From Pseudomonadota bacterium (GTDB taxonomy: Bacteria; Pseudomonadota; Alphaproteobacteria; Sphingomonadales; Sphingomonadaceae), in the NCBI GenBank assembly GCA_023423655.1, contig JAFAFE010000005.1, positions 310,001 to 374,000 of the forward strand: 64,000 bases of DNA, in the 5' to 3' direction. Below, piece by piece: positions 34,763 to 45,328 of the stretch (position 1 is its first letter; each line of letters begins with the position of its first letter). Below the pieces are notes generated by a model. It made no database searches, was not told where the DNA came from, and worked only from the letters and a program-made list of their open reading frames with translations. The position numbers and the translations under genes are program-made.

Positions 34763-35518
34763 CTAAAACGAAACTCCCACGGTTCCGAATACACCGGCCT
34801 TGGCGATATTCTTGCCTGACGGGCTATAGAGCGCCTTATCAGTATCAACATAAGTCACGCCAAAACTCAGGCTTTTCCACACATAGGTCGCGCCCACGCT
34901 CCAGTCGGTATAGCTGTTGCCGATCGCGAGATAAGACGGGCCGATGCTATGCCCGACATGCGCATTGACCGTGACCGGTGTCGTGGGAATACCCGCAGAC
35001 AGGTCGGCGGCGAGGTAGAGATTATCTTCTTTGCCATGCCCGACCGACAGCGCGCTTTGCTTGGGGGCATAAGCGATGCTCGCTTTGGCATTGACCGGCC
35101 CGAGCGTGTGCGACAGCGCGGCATAGGTTTCGATGAAATCGGTATTGAGGCCGGGGGTGATTTTCTCCGCGCCGGGGTAGACATAATAGACCGCGCCGAC
35201 ATCGAGCGTGGTGCCGCCCAAATCCTTTTTATAGCCGAGCGTGAGGTCAATCTCCTGATCCGCACCGCCCGCCACATAATCGTCGATGGTCGAACCCCAT
35301 AGGCCGCCATAAAGGCCGGACTGGTGGGTGAGGGTAATTCCGCCCTGAACCGCGAAATCCTTGTCGGTTTGCGACACGCCGCGGAAACGATAGTCGGAGG
35401 TAACGGTCGCGCTGCCCGACACGCTGACGGCGGCGGGCGGGTCGGTGTCCTGCGCAAAGGCAGGCGCGGCGGCAAATAAAGCGGAGGCGGCCAACAGGCC
35501 GGGTAAGATGGAACGCAT
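34763..35518 (-). CDS. TorF-family (Gcw_chp) outer-membrane porin-like protein
   Basis: The 251-residue protein has a signal peptide (ending APAFAQ) and then the Gcw_chp start VSGSATVTSDYRFRGVSQT, followed by amphipathic beta-strands and a C-terminal Phe (VFGTVGVSF), as in outer-membrane barrels. AAGGGGA lies upstream of the ATG. Proteins of this type are abundant in sphingomonads; the substrate is unknown. The longer frame upstream is not used. Confidence 0.85.
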   Translation of the reverse strand: MRSILPGLLAASALFAAAPAFAQDTDPPAAVSVSGSATVTSDYRFRGVSQTDKDFAVQGGITLTHQSGLYGGLWGSTIDDYVAGGADQEIDLTLGYKKDLGGTTLDVGAVYYVYPGAEKITPGLNTDFIETYAALSHTLGPVNAKASIAYAPKQSALSVGHGKEDNLYLAADLSAGIPTTPVTVNAHVGHSIGPSYLAIGNSYTDWSVGATYVWKSLSFGVTYVDTDKALYSPSGKNIAKAGVFGTVGVSF

Positions 35519-35751
35519 AAATATCCCCTTATAGTTCGGGTTGGTATCCGGTTCCGCCTGCGCGTCACGGCCGGGCCTTTCATCGTCGGAATATCGCAAT
35601 ATCCGCACAGCCCTGTACCTGACATGACCCAAGCTGCCCGATTTTGCTGCGCTGCACAATAGGGAAAATTTGGTAGATTAGGCACAATAGCCTCTCCATG
35701 CCAGTTGGACCTAGCCAAGAAACGCAAGCGTGACCCGAGCCTTACCCCCCA

Positions 35752-35796
35752 CAAAAAAAGCGGCGCTTCCTAACCGGAAACGCCGCTCTTTTTTTA
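35752..35796 (-). terminator. Rho-independent terminator after the lipoprotein gene
   Basis: AGCGGCG and CGCCGCT arms around CTTCCTAACCGGAAA are flanked by A7 on the left and T8 on the right. It can work in both directions; it lies just after the lipoprotein stop on the minus strand. Confidence 0.85.
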
Positions 35797-35817
35797 TCCG
35801 CCTTGCAGCGGCGAAGC

Positions 35818-36270
35818 TTAACGCTTGCGCAGAACGAAATTCTTCGCATCTTCACCCGCATAGGGTTTGCCGGTGGCGTCGAGGACGTTCATCCCGCCGT
35901 CCACGATGGTGGCCTGCAAGTTGCCGCCAGCGGCATCCAGCACGACAGTCTTGCCGTCAGCGGCCCAGCCGATCTTGCCCGAAACCTTGTTGGCGGGCTG
36001 GCCGGCAGCGGCGGTGCTGAGGTCATAGCTGCCGTCATCCTTCAACACGAGCGTTGCGTCGCCCGCCGGGGTCTTGCCGACATAACGGCCTGCCCAGTTG
36101 GTGACGGTCGGTGTGCCGGTTGCAGCAGGCGCTGCCGGTGCCACAGTGCCGGTTGCATTTTCATTGGCCGCAGGAACGGTAGCAGCGGTCGGGTCTGCCG
36201 GGGTTTCGGCCTTTTTGCCGCAAGCGGTGAGGGCCAATGCGGCAACAACCGGAAGAATGAGCATACGCAT
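35818..36270 (-). CDS. Small lipoprotein, NlpE-like core possible
   Basis: The 150-residue protein has a signal ending in the lipobox LTAC (Cys17), a Pro/Ala/Thr linker (about 20-55) and a compact domain starting WAGRYVGKTPAGDATLVLKD and ending near NFVLRKR. The GxYxG...G-DATL-KDDG-Y pattern resembles the N-terminal barrel of NlpE-type lipoproteins, without the copper-related CxxC. GAGGAG lies before the ATG. A role in envelope stress is only a guess. Confidence 0.65.
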   Translation of the reverse strand: MRMLILPVVAALALTACGKKAETPADPTAATVPAANENATGTVAPAAPAATGTPTVTNWAGRYVGKTPAGDATLVLKDDGSYDLSTAAAGQPANKVSGKIGWAADGKTVVLDAAGGNLQATIVDGGMNVLDATGKPYAGEDAKNFVLRKR

Positions 36271-36563
36271 AGAAGAAAACTCCTCAAAATTCGATAATCC
36301 CCGCTCCCTTCGCCGGTCCGGACGATAAGGGCGGTTGCCCGTCTATACCGTGCAAGCCCTACGCGGCATAGCGGAAACAAATGCTTGCACTGCATTTTAC
36401 ATGGGCAAGCCTTATGGCTGTCCATATGCGATCCCGGCGGGGATAGCCGACATAGGCTCCGCGCTTGCTTATTGACTTTCCTCACCTTTTGACATGCGCC
36501 AGCATCTCTCGTCACCGCATGGTTAACATTTTGGTAAGTATCTTGCGCTTAACTCGCTTGGTC

Positions 36564-37307
36564 ATGGAAGAGAGCAAGCGCAAACTCAAAATCCGGTTGT
36601 TTCTTATCGGCTTACTGGTGGTCTTTGCTTCGGTCGCCGCCTCGCTTGCGGCCACCCATATGAGCTTTGTCCTGCAGTCCGAAGCCGACTATACAGACGC
36701 GATGATCGCCGCGACGGTCATCCCCTTATGCGTTGCGCCTGCGGCTTATGGCTATTGCGCCTGGCTCAATATGAAGCTGGTCCGCGCCAATGAAAGCCTG
36801 CGCCATATTGCGCGACAGGACGGCCTTACCGGCCTGCTCAACCGCCGCGCCTTCATGGAATTTGCCGATACCGAGCCGATCCATGCCTTTTCGCATATGC
36901 TGGTGATGGTCGATATCGACTATTTCAAGGCGATCAACGACACGATGGGCCATGCAGCGGGCGATGTCGCGCTCCAGCATATTGCGCGGATTTTAGTGCA
37001 GGAAGCCCCGTCCGGTACTTTGGTTGCGCGGTTGGGCGGCGAAGAATTTGCGCTGCTCATCCCCGCAACCGGCGCATGGGATGCGCAGCATTGGCGCAAA
37101 ATCGAAGCGGAAATCGAAGCGATGCGTGCGCGCCTTGCCGCGCTTCCGGTCATCACCCCAGCAGGCGTCGCGCGCATTACCGCAAGCTTCGGACTTGCCA
37201 TCGCGCGCGAACGCGACAGTCTTTACAGCCTGCTCACCCGCGCGGATACGGCGCTTTATGCCGCCAAAAATGCGGGCCGCAACCGCCTCATCCGCGCGGC
37301 GAGTTAG
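36564..37307 (+). CDS. Diguanylate cyclase (GGDEF domain) with membrane anchor
   Basis: About 247 residues from ATG MEESKRKLK. Two membrane helices (LFLIGLLVVFASVAASLA and IAATVIPLCVAPAAYGYCAW) lead to a GGDEF domain: DGLTGLLNRRAF, VDIDYFKAINDTMGHAAGD, and the active loop RLGGEEFALL. The catalytic GGEEF is intact; no RxxD inhibitory site precedes it. It probably makes c-di-GMP and has no EAL domain. No clear ribosome site is visible; an ATG 15 codons upstream is an alternative. Confidence 0.85.
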   Translation: MEESKRKLKIRLFLIGLLVVFASVAASLAATHMSFVLQSEADYTDAMIAATVIPLCVAPAAYGYCAWLNMKLVRANESLRHIARQDGLTGLLNRRAFMEFADTEPIHAFSHMLVMVDIDYFKAINDTMGHAAGDVALQHIARILVQEAPSGTLVARLGGEEFALLIPATGAWDAQHWRKIEAEIEAMRARLAALPVITPAGVARITASFGLAIARERDSLYSLLTRADTALYAAKNAGRNRLIRAAS

Positions 37308-37329
37308 GGGCGGACGCTAGGCTAGGCGC

Positions 37330-37791
37330 TTAGCGGCAGCGCACATCATCGCTGCTGCCGCGATCAATTTCGCGGCCCGCGACCGCGCCGCCAATCGCGC
37401 CGATAATCGTGCCGAGCGTCTTGGAATCGCCCGGTGCGATCACATTGCCGAGCGCGCCACCCGCTATGCCGCCCACAATAAGCCCGGTCGATCCGTCCGA
37501 CCGGCGGCAATAATATTGGCCATTACGTCCGCGATAGATGCGGTCGTCGCTGCGCAAGCGCCGCTCGCTGTAACGGCGGTCATTGCGATAATATTTGTCG
37601 GCATAATAGCGCCCGTCGCGCGGGTCGGGATTATTATAATCATAACGGCCATAACGGTCATAATAGCCCCGGTCATAATAGCCGTATCCGCCATCATCAT
37701 AGCCGTCATTATAGCCATAAAGGCCGGTCGAGGCACAGCCTGTAACCAGCGCCGTGGCGGCCACCAGCGGCAGGATCATCATTCGGTTCAT
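37330..37791 (-). CDS. Glycine-zipper 2TM lipoprotein with Tyr/Gly/Asp-rich region
   Basis: The 153-residue protein has lipobox VTGC (Cys19), a low-complexity Tyr/Asp/Gly/Arg segment (about 22-80) and a glycine zipper (GLIVGGIAGGALGNVI, then KTLGTIIGAIGGAVAGREID). It closely matches another gene in the window at its C-terminus. AAGGAG precedes the ATG. Such proteins usually sit in the outer membrane or periplasm; function unknown. Confidence 0.78.
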   Translation of the reverse strand: MNRMMILPLVAATALVTGCASTGLYGYNDGYDDGGYGYYDRGYYDRYGRYDYNNPDPRDGRYYADKYYRNDRRYSERRLRSDDRIYRGRNGQYYCRRSDGSTGLIVGGIAGGALGNVIAPGDSKTLGTIIGAIGGAVAGREIDRGSSDDVRCR

Positions 37792-37980
37792 TGCGACAAC
37801 TCCTTATATAGTTGCGCCCCCGCTGGTCGGAGCCATGCCGCGCATCGGCCGCACCGTTCCGCCATTGCTTCTGTAAAGTAAGACAGTCGGACGGCGATAT
37901 GGTTCCGTTAAGCAGCACAGTCGGGAGTTCCACGCGGGGCCGGTAAGCCGTTGATAGAGGCGCGCAATCGGCCTTGCGGC

Positions 37981-38565
37981 TTAAGCTTTAATACTTGCGC
38001 CGGATAGCCGTTCGGCCTTACCGTCGGTTATGAACTGCAGCACGATCCGTTCCGGATCATTGGCGAGATAATAGTCGAAATAGAGAGAAATATTGGCAGA
38101 CATTGCGCCATCGGGGAACGCCTCCTGCGCCGTGCGGGGTAAAGGGAAGAGGCGGTATGCGTCGGCCGGTGGCGGGCCGGAAGCTTCTGCGGTCGCGCGG
38201 GCATCAGCCTTGGTGACCACCGCAACCGGCCGTCCGTCAACCTGTGCTACCCAGGTCGACCCGCCTTGCACCGAAGGCAGATAATGGCGAGCGCGCACAA
38301 TATGGTCGACCAGATACAGCGCAAGGTCGGCGCGCCCCGCATCCACCTTCACATCATAACAACGCCGGTTGGGCGCTGCCGCATCATCGCCCATACACAC
38401 AGACGCGCGCTCTACGGTGCAACGGACATGGCCTTGCGGGATGGGGCATTGGGGACGCGAGGAGGGCGGTGGCGGCATCGTACTATCCGAAGCCCTGACA
38501 GGCGGAGGCGTAGGGTTAGAAGCGGACTTCCCCATCCCGAACCATCGTTGCAACCATGCGCGCAT
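37981..38565 (-). CDS. Hypothetical protein
   Basis: The 194-residue protein has a Pro-rich N-terminal stretch, two Cys-containing segments (CPIPQGHVRCTVERASVCMG, NRRCYDVKVD) and a mixed alpha/beta region (ALYLVDHIVRARHYLPSVQG; ISLYFDYYLANDPERIVLQF). It has no signal peptide and no recognised domain. Confidence 0.6.
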   Translation of the reverse strand: MRAWLQRWFGMGKSASNPTPPPVRASDSTMPPPPSSRPQCPIPQGHVRCTVERASVCMGDDAAAPNRRCYDVKVDAGRADLALYLVDHIVRARHYLPSVQGGSTWVAQVDGRPVAVVTKADARATAEASGPPPADAYRLFPLPRTAQEAFPDGAMSANISLYFDYYLANDPERIVLQFITDGKAERLSGASIKA

Positions 38566-38692
38566 GGCTAATAGCTATACCGGCTTAGAGGATGATGCCA
38601 AGACTTGTAGGCTGACCTTTCGTGGGCTTTGCCTTGATGGTCGGTAATTTGCGGGGTTCAGTCAATATCGGGATCGCGCTGCCATTCCTTTT

Positions 38693-38753
38693 GTTCACGC
38701 GAAGGCGCGAAGACGCGAAGATTTTTTGGTTCGCGCAGAGACGCAGAGGAAAG
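38693..38753 (+). repeat. TTCACGC...GCAGAGACGCAGAG dispersed repeat, copy A
   Basis: A stretch of AAGGCGCGAAGACGCGAAG-type units followed by a T-run and CGCAGAGACGCAGAGG. Its reverse complement reappears in the same gap (39030-39088) with a few differences, and shorter versions lie in thiC and near 59872. Confidence 0.75.
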
Positions 38754-39024
38754 GAGAGGCTTGGGAGCGAGAGTTTGACTCTTCGTTCGCCCTGAGTTCC
38801 GCCCGTAAGGGCGGTGTATCGAAGGGCTGGAGATGCCCGAATATTTTGCAGGATTAAATGCCGCAAAGCGGCAAATAGGTGTATGCCTGAGAATAGATGT
38901 CGGCGCATAGACCACACGGTGCCTAGCATCTACGTTCCGGGGCTCCCCAGCGACAAAAACAGGACCATCCTATCCGCCCGCCCGACATTTTTCTCTAGCA
39001 CAACGGCCCCATTTTTATCTCTCC

Positions 39025-39125
39025 CTCTTGCGCCCTCCGCGCCTCCGCGTGAACCAAAAAATCTTCGCGCCTTCGCGTCTTCGCGTGAATATAAAAAACT
39101 CCGCGCCCCGCGCCTCCGCGCGAAC
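39025..39125 (-). repeat. Dispersed repeat, copy B (inverted)
   Basis: Read on the minus strand it gives CGCGAAGACGCGAAGGCGCG, a T-run, GGTTCACGCGGAGGCGCGG, closely matching copy A. A further GCGCCTCCGCGCGAACC unit extends it. Copies A and B face each other across about 270 bases. Confidence 0.75.
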
Positions 39126-39302
39126 CTATTCCCTCACAGCCATGAAGCACATCGTGCAACCGCAGCACCACCATTCACCTTGCCAACTTCATCCACATCC
39201 GCACCGCACCCTGCATTCAAGCTTTCTCGCTTCACGCTTTATCCGTCCAAGCCTTATCGCCTCCACCAATCACACTGACCGGAAACGCCATCTTGTATTT
39301 GC

Positions 39303-39318
39303 GAATGATTATCATTAT
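39303..39318 (+). promoter_or_regulatory. Fur-box-like palindrome
   Basis: GAATGATTATCATTAT contains the palindrome AATGAT-T-ATCATT, resembling the GATAATGATAATCATTATC-type iron box. It sits 15-30 bases before the DUF2061 gene, so iron-dependent (Fur or related) control is plausible but unproven. Confidence 0.45.
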
Positions 39319-39332
39319 AAATAAAGCCAAGG

Positions 39333-39560
39333 ATGGACAAACAGATTATGAACCGCGACCTTGCCAAAACCATCAGCTTTCTGGCGCTACATTTGCTGGT
39401 AGGCTTTTCGGTTGCCTATATTTTCACCGGATCCATCGCGCTGGCGGGCGGGATTGCGTTGGTGGAGCCTTGCGTCAATGCGGTGGTGTTTTTCTTCCAC
39501 GAACGAGCATGGCGGGGAGAATTTTCTCTCTCCGGTTTACGTAAAACCAAGGCTGCCTGA
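39333..39560 (+). CDS. DUF2061 small membrane protein
   Basis: A 75-residue protein with two hydrophobic helices (AKTISFLALHLLVGFSVAYI; SIALAGGIALVEPCVNAVVF) followed by FFHERAWR, the DUF2061 pattern (LxH...GS...ALVEP...V-FFFHE-W). An alternative ATG lies five codons in. Function unknown; the preceding Fur-like palindrome suggests iron-linked expression. Confidence 0.8.
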   Translation: MDKQIMNRDLAKTISFLALHLLVGFSVAYIFTGSIALAGGIALVEPCVNAVVFFFHERAWRGEFSLSGLRKTKAA

Positions 39561-39586
39561 AACCCCTTCCCTCGCGCGACACCTCT

Positions 39587-39913
39587 TCACGCGCGGTCCA
39601 ATAAATCGTCCGTTACTTCCAGCAAGAATATCGGCCCTTCCGACGCCCCCGCAATCGCATCGACAAAAGCCGCGCGCGTTTCCGGCTCGTCATAAACCAT
39701 TTTGGCATCGAACGCATTTTGCCATGTTGCGCGGTCCGGCCATTCGGCAATACCCACAAAGCGCCGCGTCCCGTCCGCCATCTCCTCGACATGCAAGCGC
39801 GAGCCGAGCGAGCCATATTTCTCACGGATCAACTCCGTCCCCCGCCGCCAAGCCGCCCGGAATTGCTCTTCCTTGGCCGGATCAATCTGCCACCAATAGC
39901 CTGCGATAAACAT
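39587..39913 (-). CDS. ABM-like (antibiotic biosynthesis monooxygenase fold) protein
   Basis: The 108-residue protein is predicted as a dimeric alpha/beta-barrel: N-terminal strand FIAGYWWQIDP, helix AKEEQFRAAWRRGTELI, later strand RFVGIAEWPDRATWQNAF. Such proteins form ferredoxin-like folds; no catalytic residues can be assigned. No reliable function. Confidence 0.6.
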   Translation of the reverse strand: MFIAGYWWQIDPAKEEQFRAAWRRGTELIREKYGSLGSRLHVEEMADGTRRFVGIAEWPDRATWQNAFDAKMVYDEPETRAAFVDAIAGASEGPIFLLEVTDDLLDRA

Positions 39914-39954
39914 GGGAACCTCTCTTCATATGGCCGTTTCGGCTCAGGCCACCG

Positions 39955-40524
39955 TCATGGCGTTTTTGAGCGTGTGAAATAATTGGTCCGCAAAATAGAT
40001 TTGCCCTCCGCCCCGAAATAGGAAGCGGTCTCCACCATCGTCTTGCCATCCCCCGCCACCGCATAGATGCGCGTCGAAGCCGGCGATGTGCCTTTGGCGA
40101 GCGAGGTGACCAGCACATCAGGCTGCGGCAAGACAGCCGCGATCTTATCCGCTTCGGGGCTTCCGGCCGCCGCGACCTGCGTGCCGTCGAGCGGGAAAAC
40201 CGACACGCCATGCGTTTTGCTGCCCTTATTATCGACAATTTCGACGTCCATCTGCCAGCGTCCAGCATCGACCACGCTATAGCGGATCGTCACCCGCTGC
40301 GGCCGCGCTTCGGGCGGCATAGGGAGCCGCGTTACGTCAACATCCCAGCTTCCGAGCAGTGGCGATGGTACGTCGTGCGGGTGTGTGGGCATGGAGGGGT
40401 GCGTCGGGGTCTCAGCTTTTTTCGCGGCCTTCGCATCGGATGCTTGTGCAAGGGCAGGCGATGATAGTGAAAAGGCCAACATCACCAATGCCGCACCGAA
40501 CCCAAAGCTTGCGCGCTTTCGCAT
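39955..40524 (-). CDS. Exported protein with possible lipocalin-like core, unknown function
   Basis: The 189-residue protein has a signal peptide ending SPALAQ, a His/Pro-rich linker (PTHPSMPTHPHDVPSP) and a core LLGSWDVDVTRLPMPPEA then VTIRYSVVDAGRWQMDVEIV that has the look of a lipocalin-like barrel (GxW start). GGGAGA precedes the ATG. The His-rich linker could bind metal, which is speculative. Confidence 0.6.
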   Translation of the reverse strand: MRKRASFGFGAALVMLAFSLSSPALAQASDAKAAKKAETPTHPSMPTHPHDVPSPLLGSWDVDVTRLPMPPEARPQRVTIRYSVVDAGRWQMDVEIVDNKGSKTHGVSVFPLDGTQVAAAGSPEADKIAAVLPQPDVLVTSLAKGTSPASTRIYAVAGDGKTMVETASYFGAEGKSILRTNYFTRSKTP

Positions 40525-40667
40525 ACCATTCTCCCGCTAGATAAGGACATGAAAGCAAGGCGTGCCGTGCCCTCATTATATGTGCGGTCTATTATACCAT
40601 ATCATCGCCAAAGCTGTCATCTCGGACGCGCGCGCTTTTGCGATCTATGCTAAGCCGCTAAGCAGAC

Positions 40668-41153
40668 ATGACCGATAATCCAGACCCGAATTCCATGACG
40701 CCGCCGCCAATATCCCCTCGCATCCCGACGCCGCGCATATTGGTCGATGCCGATGCGTGTCCGGTAAAGGACGAGATTTACAAGGTCGCCTTTCGCCGCA
40801 ACGTGCCCGTGGTGCTGGTCAGCAATGCGCGCTTTCGCATACCCGACCATCCGCTGATCACGAGGGCTATTGTGTCGGACAGTTTCGATGCCGCCGATGA
40901 CTGGATCGCTGAGGCTGCGGACCCGCGCAGCATCGTCATCACCGCCGACATCGTGCTGGCCGACCGTTGCCTGAAAGCCGACGCCGTGGTCATCGGCAAC
41001 AACGGCAAGCCCTTCACCCCCGCCTCCATAGGCAGCGCCCTAGCCACCCGCGCCATCATGGCCGACCTGCGCGCCGGAATGGATGGCATCACCGGCGGCC
41101 CAGCACCGTTCGCGAAGGCGGATCGGTCAAGGTTTTTTGCAGGCGTTGGATGA
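40668..41153 (+). CDS. YaiI/YqxD family (DUF188, UPF0178) protein
   Basis: The 161-residue protein after a Pro-rich leader starts ILVDADACPVKDEIYKVAFR, the diagnostic DUF188 block, and continues with SDSFDAADDWIAEAADPRSI and VITADIVLADRCLKADAVV. A PIN-like acidic fold is likely; nuclease activity in the family is not established to my knowledge. Confidence 0.88.
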   Translation: MTDNPDPNSMTPPPISPRIPTPRILVDADACPVKDEIYKVAFRRNVPVVLVSNARFRIPDHPLITRAIVSDSFDAADDWIAEAADPRSIVITADIVLADRCLKADAVVIGNNGKPFTPASIGSALATRAIMADLRAGMDGITGGPAPFAKADRSRFFAGVG

Positions 41154-41213
41154 GGCTTTGGTTCGGTTGGGGTGAGGCGCTGGACGGTATTGTTTTTCCG
41201 GAAATCGGGCTTC

Positions 41214-41657
41214 TCAGAGGTGCTGAACGTTTAGAGCACTACCCCACTTTCCGTTCAAATATTCAACAACGAGCCTCCTATGGCAATAATGCGGCTTATC
41301 TTCAGAGCACAAAAGGCACGATTTATCAAACATTTCTGGCCTAAATTTATCTTCGATCTTCCTGCTCTCCATAAGTTTCATAAACTTACGTTCGTAAACG
41401 CTCCAATCACCTTTTTCTTTTTTAAACTCCTTAAGCATAATATCAGTAGGAGCCAATTCTGGCCGATGTGCGTATTTGATCCCTGCAATTTGCTTTAGAA
41501 AATACGGCAAATCTTCTGCTTTTGCAAATCCAGACAATTGAGATGTATTATTGAGTCTAACGTCAACAACCAAAACCACCCCCGCATCCGTCAATCGACT
41601 AAAAAAGTGGCTAGCATTTGTCTTGGTAAAGCCAATGGTAAAAGTTACTAGCTCCAT
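41214..41657 (-). CDS. DUF488 family protein (second of pair)
   Basis: The 147-residue protein starts MELVTFTIGFTKTNASHFFS and has VVLVVDVRLNNTSQLSGFAK, FLKQIAGIKYAHRPELAPTD and CLLCSEDKPHYCHRRLVVEY, all DUF488 hallmarks (Cys-x-x-C/H-x-x-C-H-R). The start overlaps the previous gene's stop by ten bases. Base composition is clearly lower in G+C than flanking genes. Biochemical role unknown. Confidence 0.82.
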   Translation of the reverse strand: MELVTFTIGFTKTNASHFFSRLTDAGVVLVVDVRLNNTSQLSGFAKAEDLPYFLKQIAGIKYAHRPELAPTDIMLKEFKKEKGDWSVYERKFMKLMESRKIEDKFRPEMFDKSCLLCSEDKPHYCHRRLVVEYLNGKWGSALNVQHL

Positions 41658-42307
41658 TGCAGATCTCTCACGTCATTTTCTGACGGCGTATATTTCGGCT
41701 TTGAGTAAGCCACTCGCTCAGACCATTCCTTGTAAACATGCGATAAGACATCAATCCGAGGCTGAAGGAAATTTGACTGATTTTCTCCGGTCAGCTTGAG
41801 CAGCCGGCCTTCAATTTCTTGTTGCGATTGTGCGAAATTTTCCGACAGGATATGAATCATTTTCACTCCAACCTCATCCAAACTTCGCCCCACCAAAAGA
41901 CATCTATGGCACTCAATTGGATCATGTTCAGAACAAAGTAGAGCTAGTCGATGATTCTTGGCTGCTGCCTGAACACGCATGATTGCCTGCTTATAAGCTG
42001 GGGCGCCCGCCATTTTTTCGTAGTCAGCGACGCCGTTTGAATAAAGGCTCGCTAGTGAAGGCCTTCCACCTAAGCTTCTACCCATGAATCGATACGAGAT
42101 TCCTCTACTTTCAAGTTCAAACTTAAGAATATCTCTATTAAATTGCGGATTGCGTTTGGACCAAGGCGTAGACCGTACATCCGCTATCGCAGAAACTTCC
42201 CACGCCTCTAGAACAGCAAGAAACTCTAAGCCTGTTCGACTAGAATGACCTACTGATAAAACTTCTGATTTGGTCAAATCTGAATTCCATTTACCATGAG
42301 AAAGCAT
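41648..42307 (-). CDS. DUF488 family protein (first of pair)
   Basis: The 219-residue protein contains VLSVGHSSRTGLEFLAVLEA, IADVRSTPWSKRNPQFNRDI and LALLCSEHDPIECHRCLLVG, the DUF488 signatures. The reading frame overlaps the dual-OB-like gene by 34 bases from the ATG; a TTG overlapping its stop as TTGA is an alternative start. The C-terminal 50 residues extend beyond the core. Confidence 0.82.
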   Translation of the reverse strand: MLSHGKWNSDLTKSEVLSVGHSSRTGLEFLAVLEAWEVSAIADVRSTPWSKRNPQFNRDILKFELESRGISYRFMGRSLGGRPSLASLYSNGVADYEKMAGAPAYKQAIMRVQAAAKNHRLALLCSEHDPIECHRCLLVGRSLDEVGVKMIHILSENFAQSQQEIEGRLLKLTGENQSNFLQPRIDVLSHVYKEWSERVAYSKPKYTPSENDVRDLQWS

Positions 42308-42936
42308 TTATCTGCCTGCGTGCCAAAAGCTCGCGCCAAGCCAAGTCGCACGTGGGCAGCGGTATTCGTCGGCAAAAACGCATTGACTGCATTGACACCT
42401 CCTTGCCTAAACAAGGTTTTGAGGTGGGCGCTTGATACTGCGCAGATGTATTCGTCGTCGCCATCATCAATTATACATTTGAGCTTATCAAACTCTTCGA
42501 CAAAGCGCATGCCATTGGAATTTATTGAAAGGCCCCATAGTGAACGACAGTTGGTGCCTACTGGTATGTGAACTCCTTGCTTTCGACCCTGAAATACACT
42601 GTTCCAAACGATATTTCCACCAAAAGCCTGTTGCACTGAATTTGCTGTTTGAGGTCGGTCTTGACCAAGCCAGAGGTCTGCGCGCTGGCCCAAATTTCCT
42701 GCTTGAGTAACTCTTGTATCTTCGGTCGTATGCGGAAAATCCCCAGGATGAGCTGCGTCGTCAACAGTGAATTGCATCAAAACACCTGGGGAAATGCCAA
42801 ATTGCTGAATCTGGGCCGTTGACCAATTTCTGCCATTAGGCAACGGGCGAACCATCCTACCTTGATTAGCATCCCAACCGGCAACGCAATAGTTGCCGCC
42901 GCCCATCTCCGTGTAATCCGTAATGAACACCTCCAC
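42274..42936 (-). CDS. Dual-OB-domain-like protein, first gene of a DUF488 operon
   Basis: About 220 residues. The GTG used lies seven bases after GGGGAG and gives a start like (V/M)EVFITDYTEMGGGNYCVAG; an ATG nine codons upstream lacks a ribosome site. The protein has an N-terminal TDYTEMGGGNYCVAGWD and RMVRPLPNGRNW, typical of the dual OB-containing domain, and a second half with VFQGRKQGVHIPVGTNCRSL and GMRFVEEFDKLKCIIDDGDD. Family recognition is from memory. Nucleic acid or base-ligand binding is expected of OB folds but unproven here. Confidence 0.6.
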   Translation of the reverse strand: MEVFITDYTEMGGGNYCVAGWDANQGRMVRPLPNGRNWSTAQIQQFGISPGVLMQFTVDDAAHPGDFPHTTEDTRVTQAGNLGQRADLWLGQDRPQTANSVQQAFGGNIVWNSVFQGRKQGVHIPVGTNCRSLWGLSINSNGMRFVEEFDKLKCIIDDGDDEYICAVSSAHLKTLFRQGGVNAVNAFLPTNTAAHVRLGLARAFGTQADKCFLMVNGIQI

Positions 42937-43049
42937 AATAACTCTCCCCAAAAATCGATACATCCCGTTATCGTAATTGGATTGTCGTTACTGAAATTTC
43001 AATAATTCAAATAAAACGGCTCTAATTTCAACTATCTACAACTCGATGA

Positions 43050-45044
<1,995 letters not shown>

Positions 45045-45113
45045 CAAACTCACTCCTAAATAGTCCCGGAGTGATAACGGTTTTGGTCCTTTGGCGTGGC
45101 TTAAGGAAAAACC

Positions 45114-45202
45114 GCCCTCCCTCCGCCGGTCTTAACCGGTTCAGGTTCAACGGGTCGCGGGCATTACAGCACCGCCTCTCAGCCATCGGCTCCCCGGGGT
45201 AT
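45114..45202 (-). promoter_or_regulatory. TPP riboswitch (THI element) before thiC
   Basis: The minus strand carries the conserved blocks GCTGAGAGGCGGTGCTGTAA, GACCCGTTGAACCTGAACCG and GTTAAGACCGGCGGAGGGAG in order, which define the thiamine pyrophosphate aptamer. It lies about 70 bases before the thiC ATG and should lower thiC expression when TPP is plentiful. Confidence 0.95.
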
Positions 45203-45328
45203 GGGCTGATGTATAGACAGTTATTGTGCCAGTGCAAATGTCTGGCGGTGGAAGCGGGTGCCCTTGTTGGACGCGCACTGTCGGGCTATGGGCGACGATG
45301 ACGCTATGCCGCACGGGAGTCCGCCTTT

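Larger units (their letters stand above)
38566..39332. other. 766-base repeat-rich gap
   Basis: No supported gene. It contains two inverted copies of a 60-base repeat (38693-38753 and 39030-39088 reversed), an additional related tract to about 39125, a smaller TCGAAGGGC-containing palindrome near 38790-38825, and a Fur-like palindrome just before the next gene. The repeats carry the same short units seen inside thiC and near tRNA-Gln. Confidence 0.65.
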
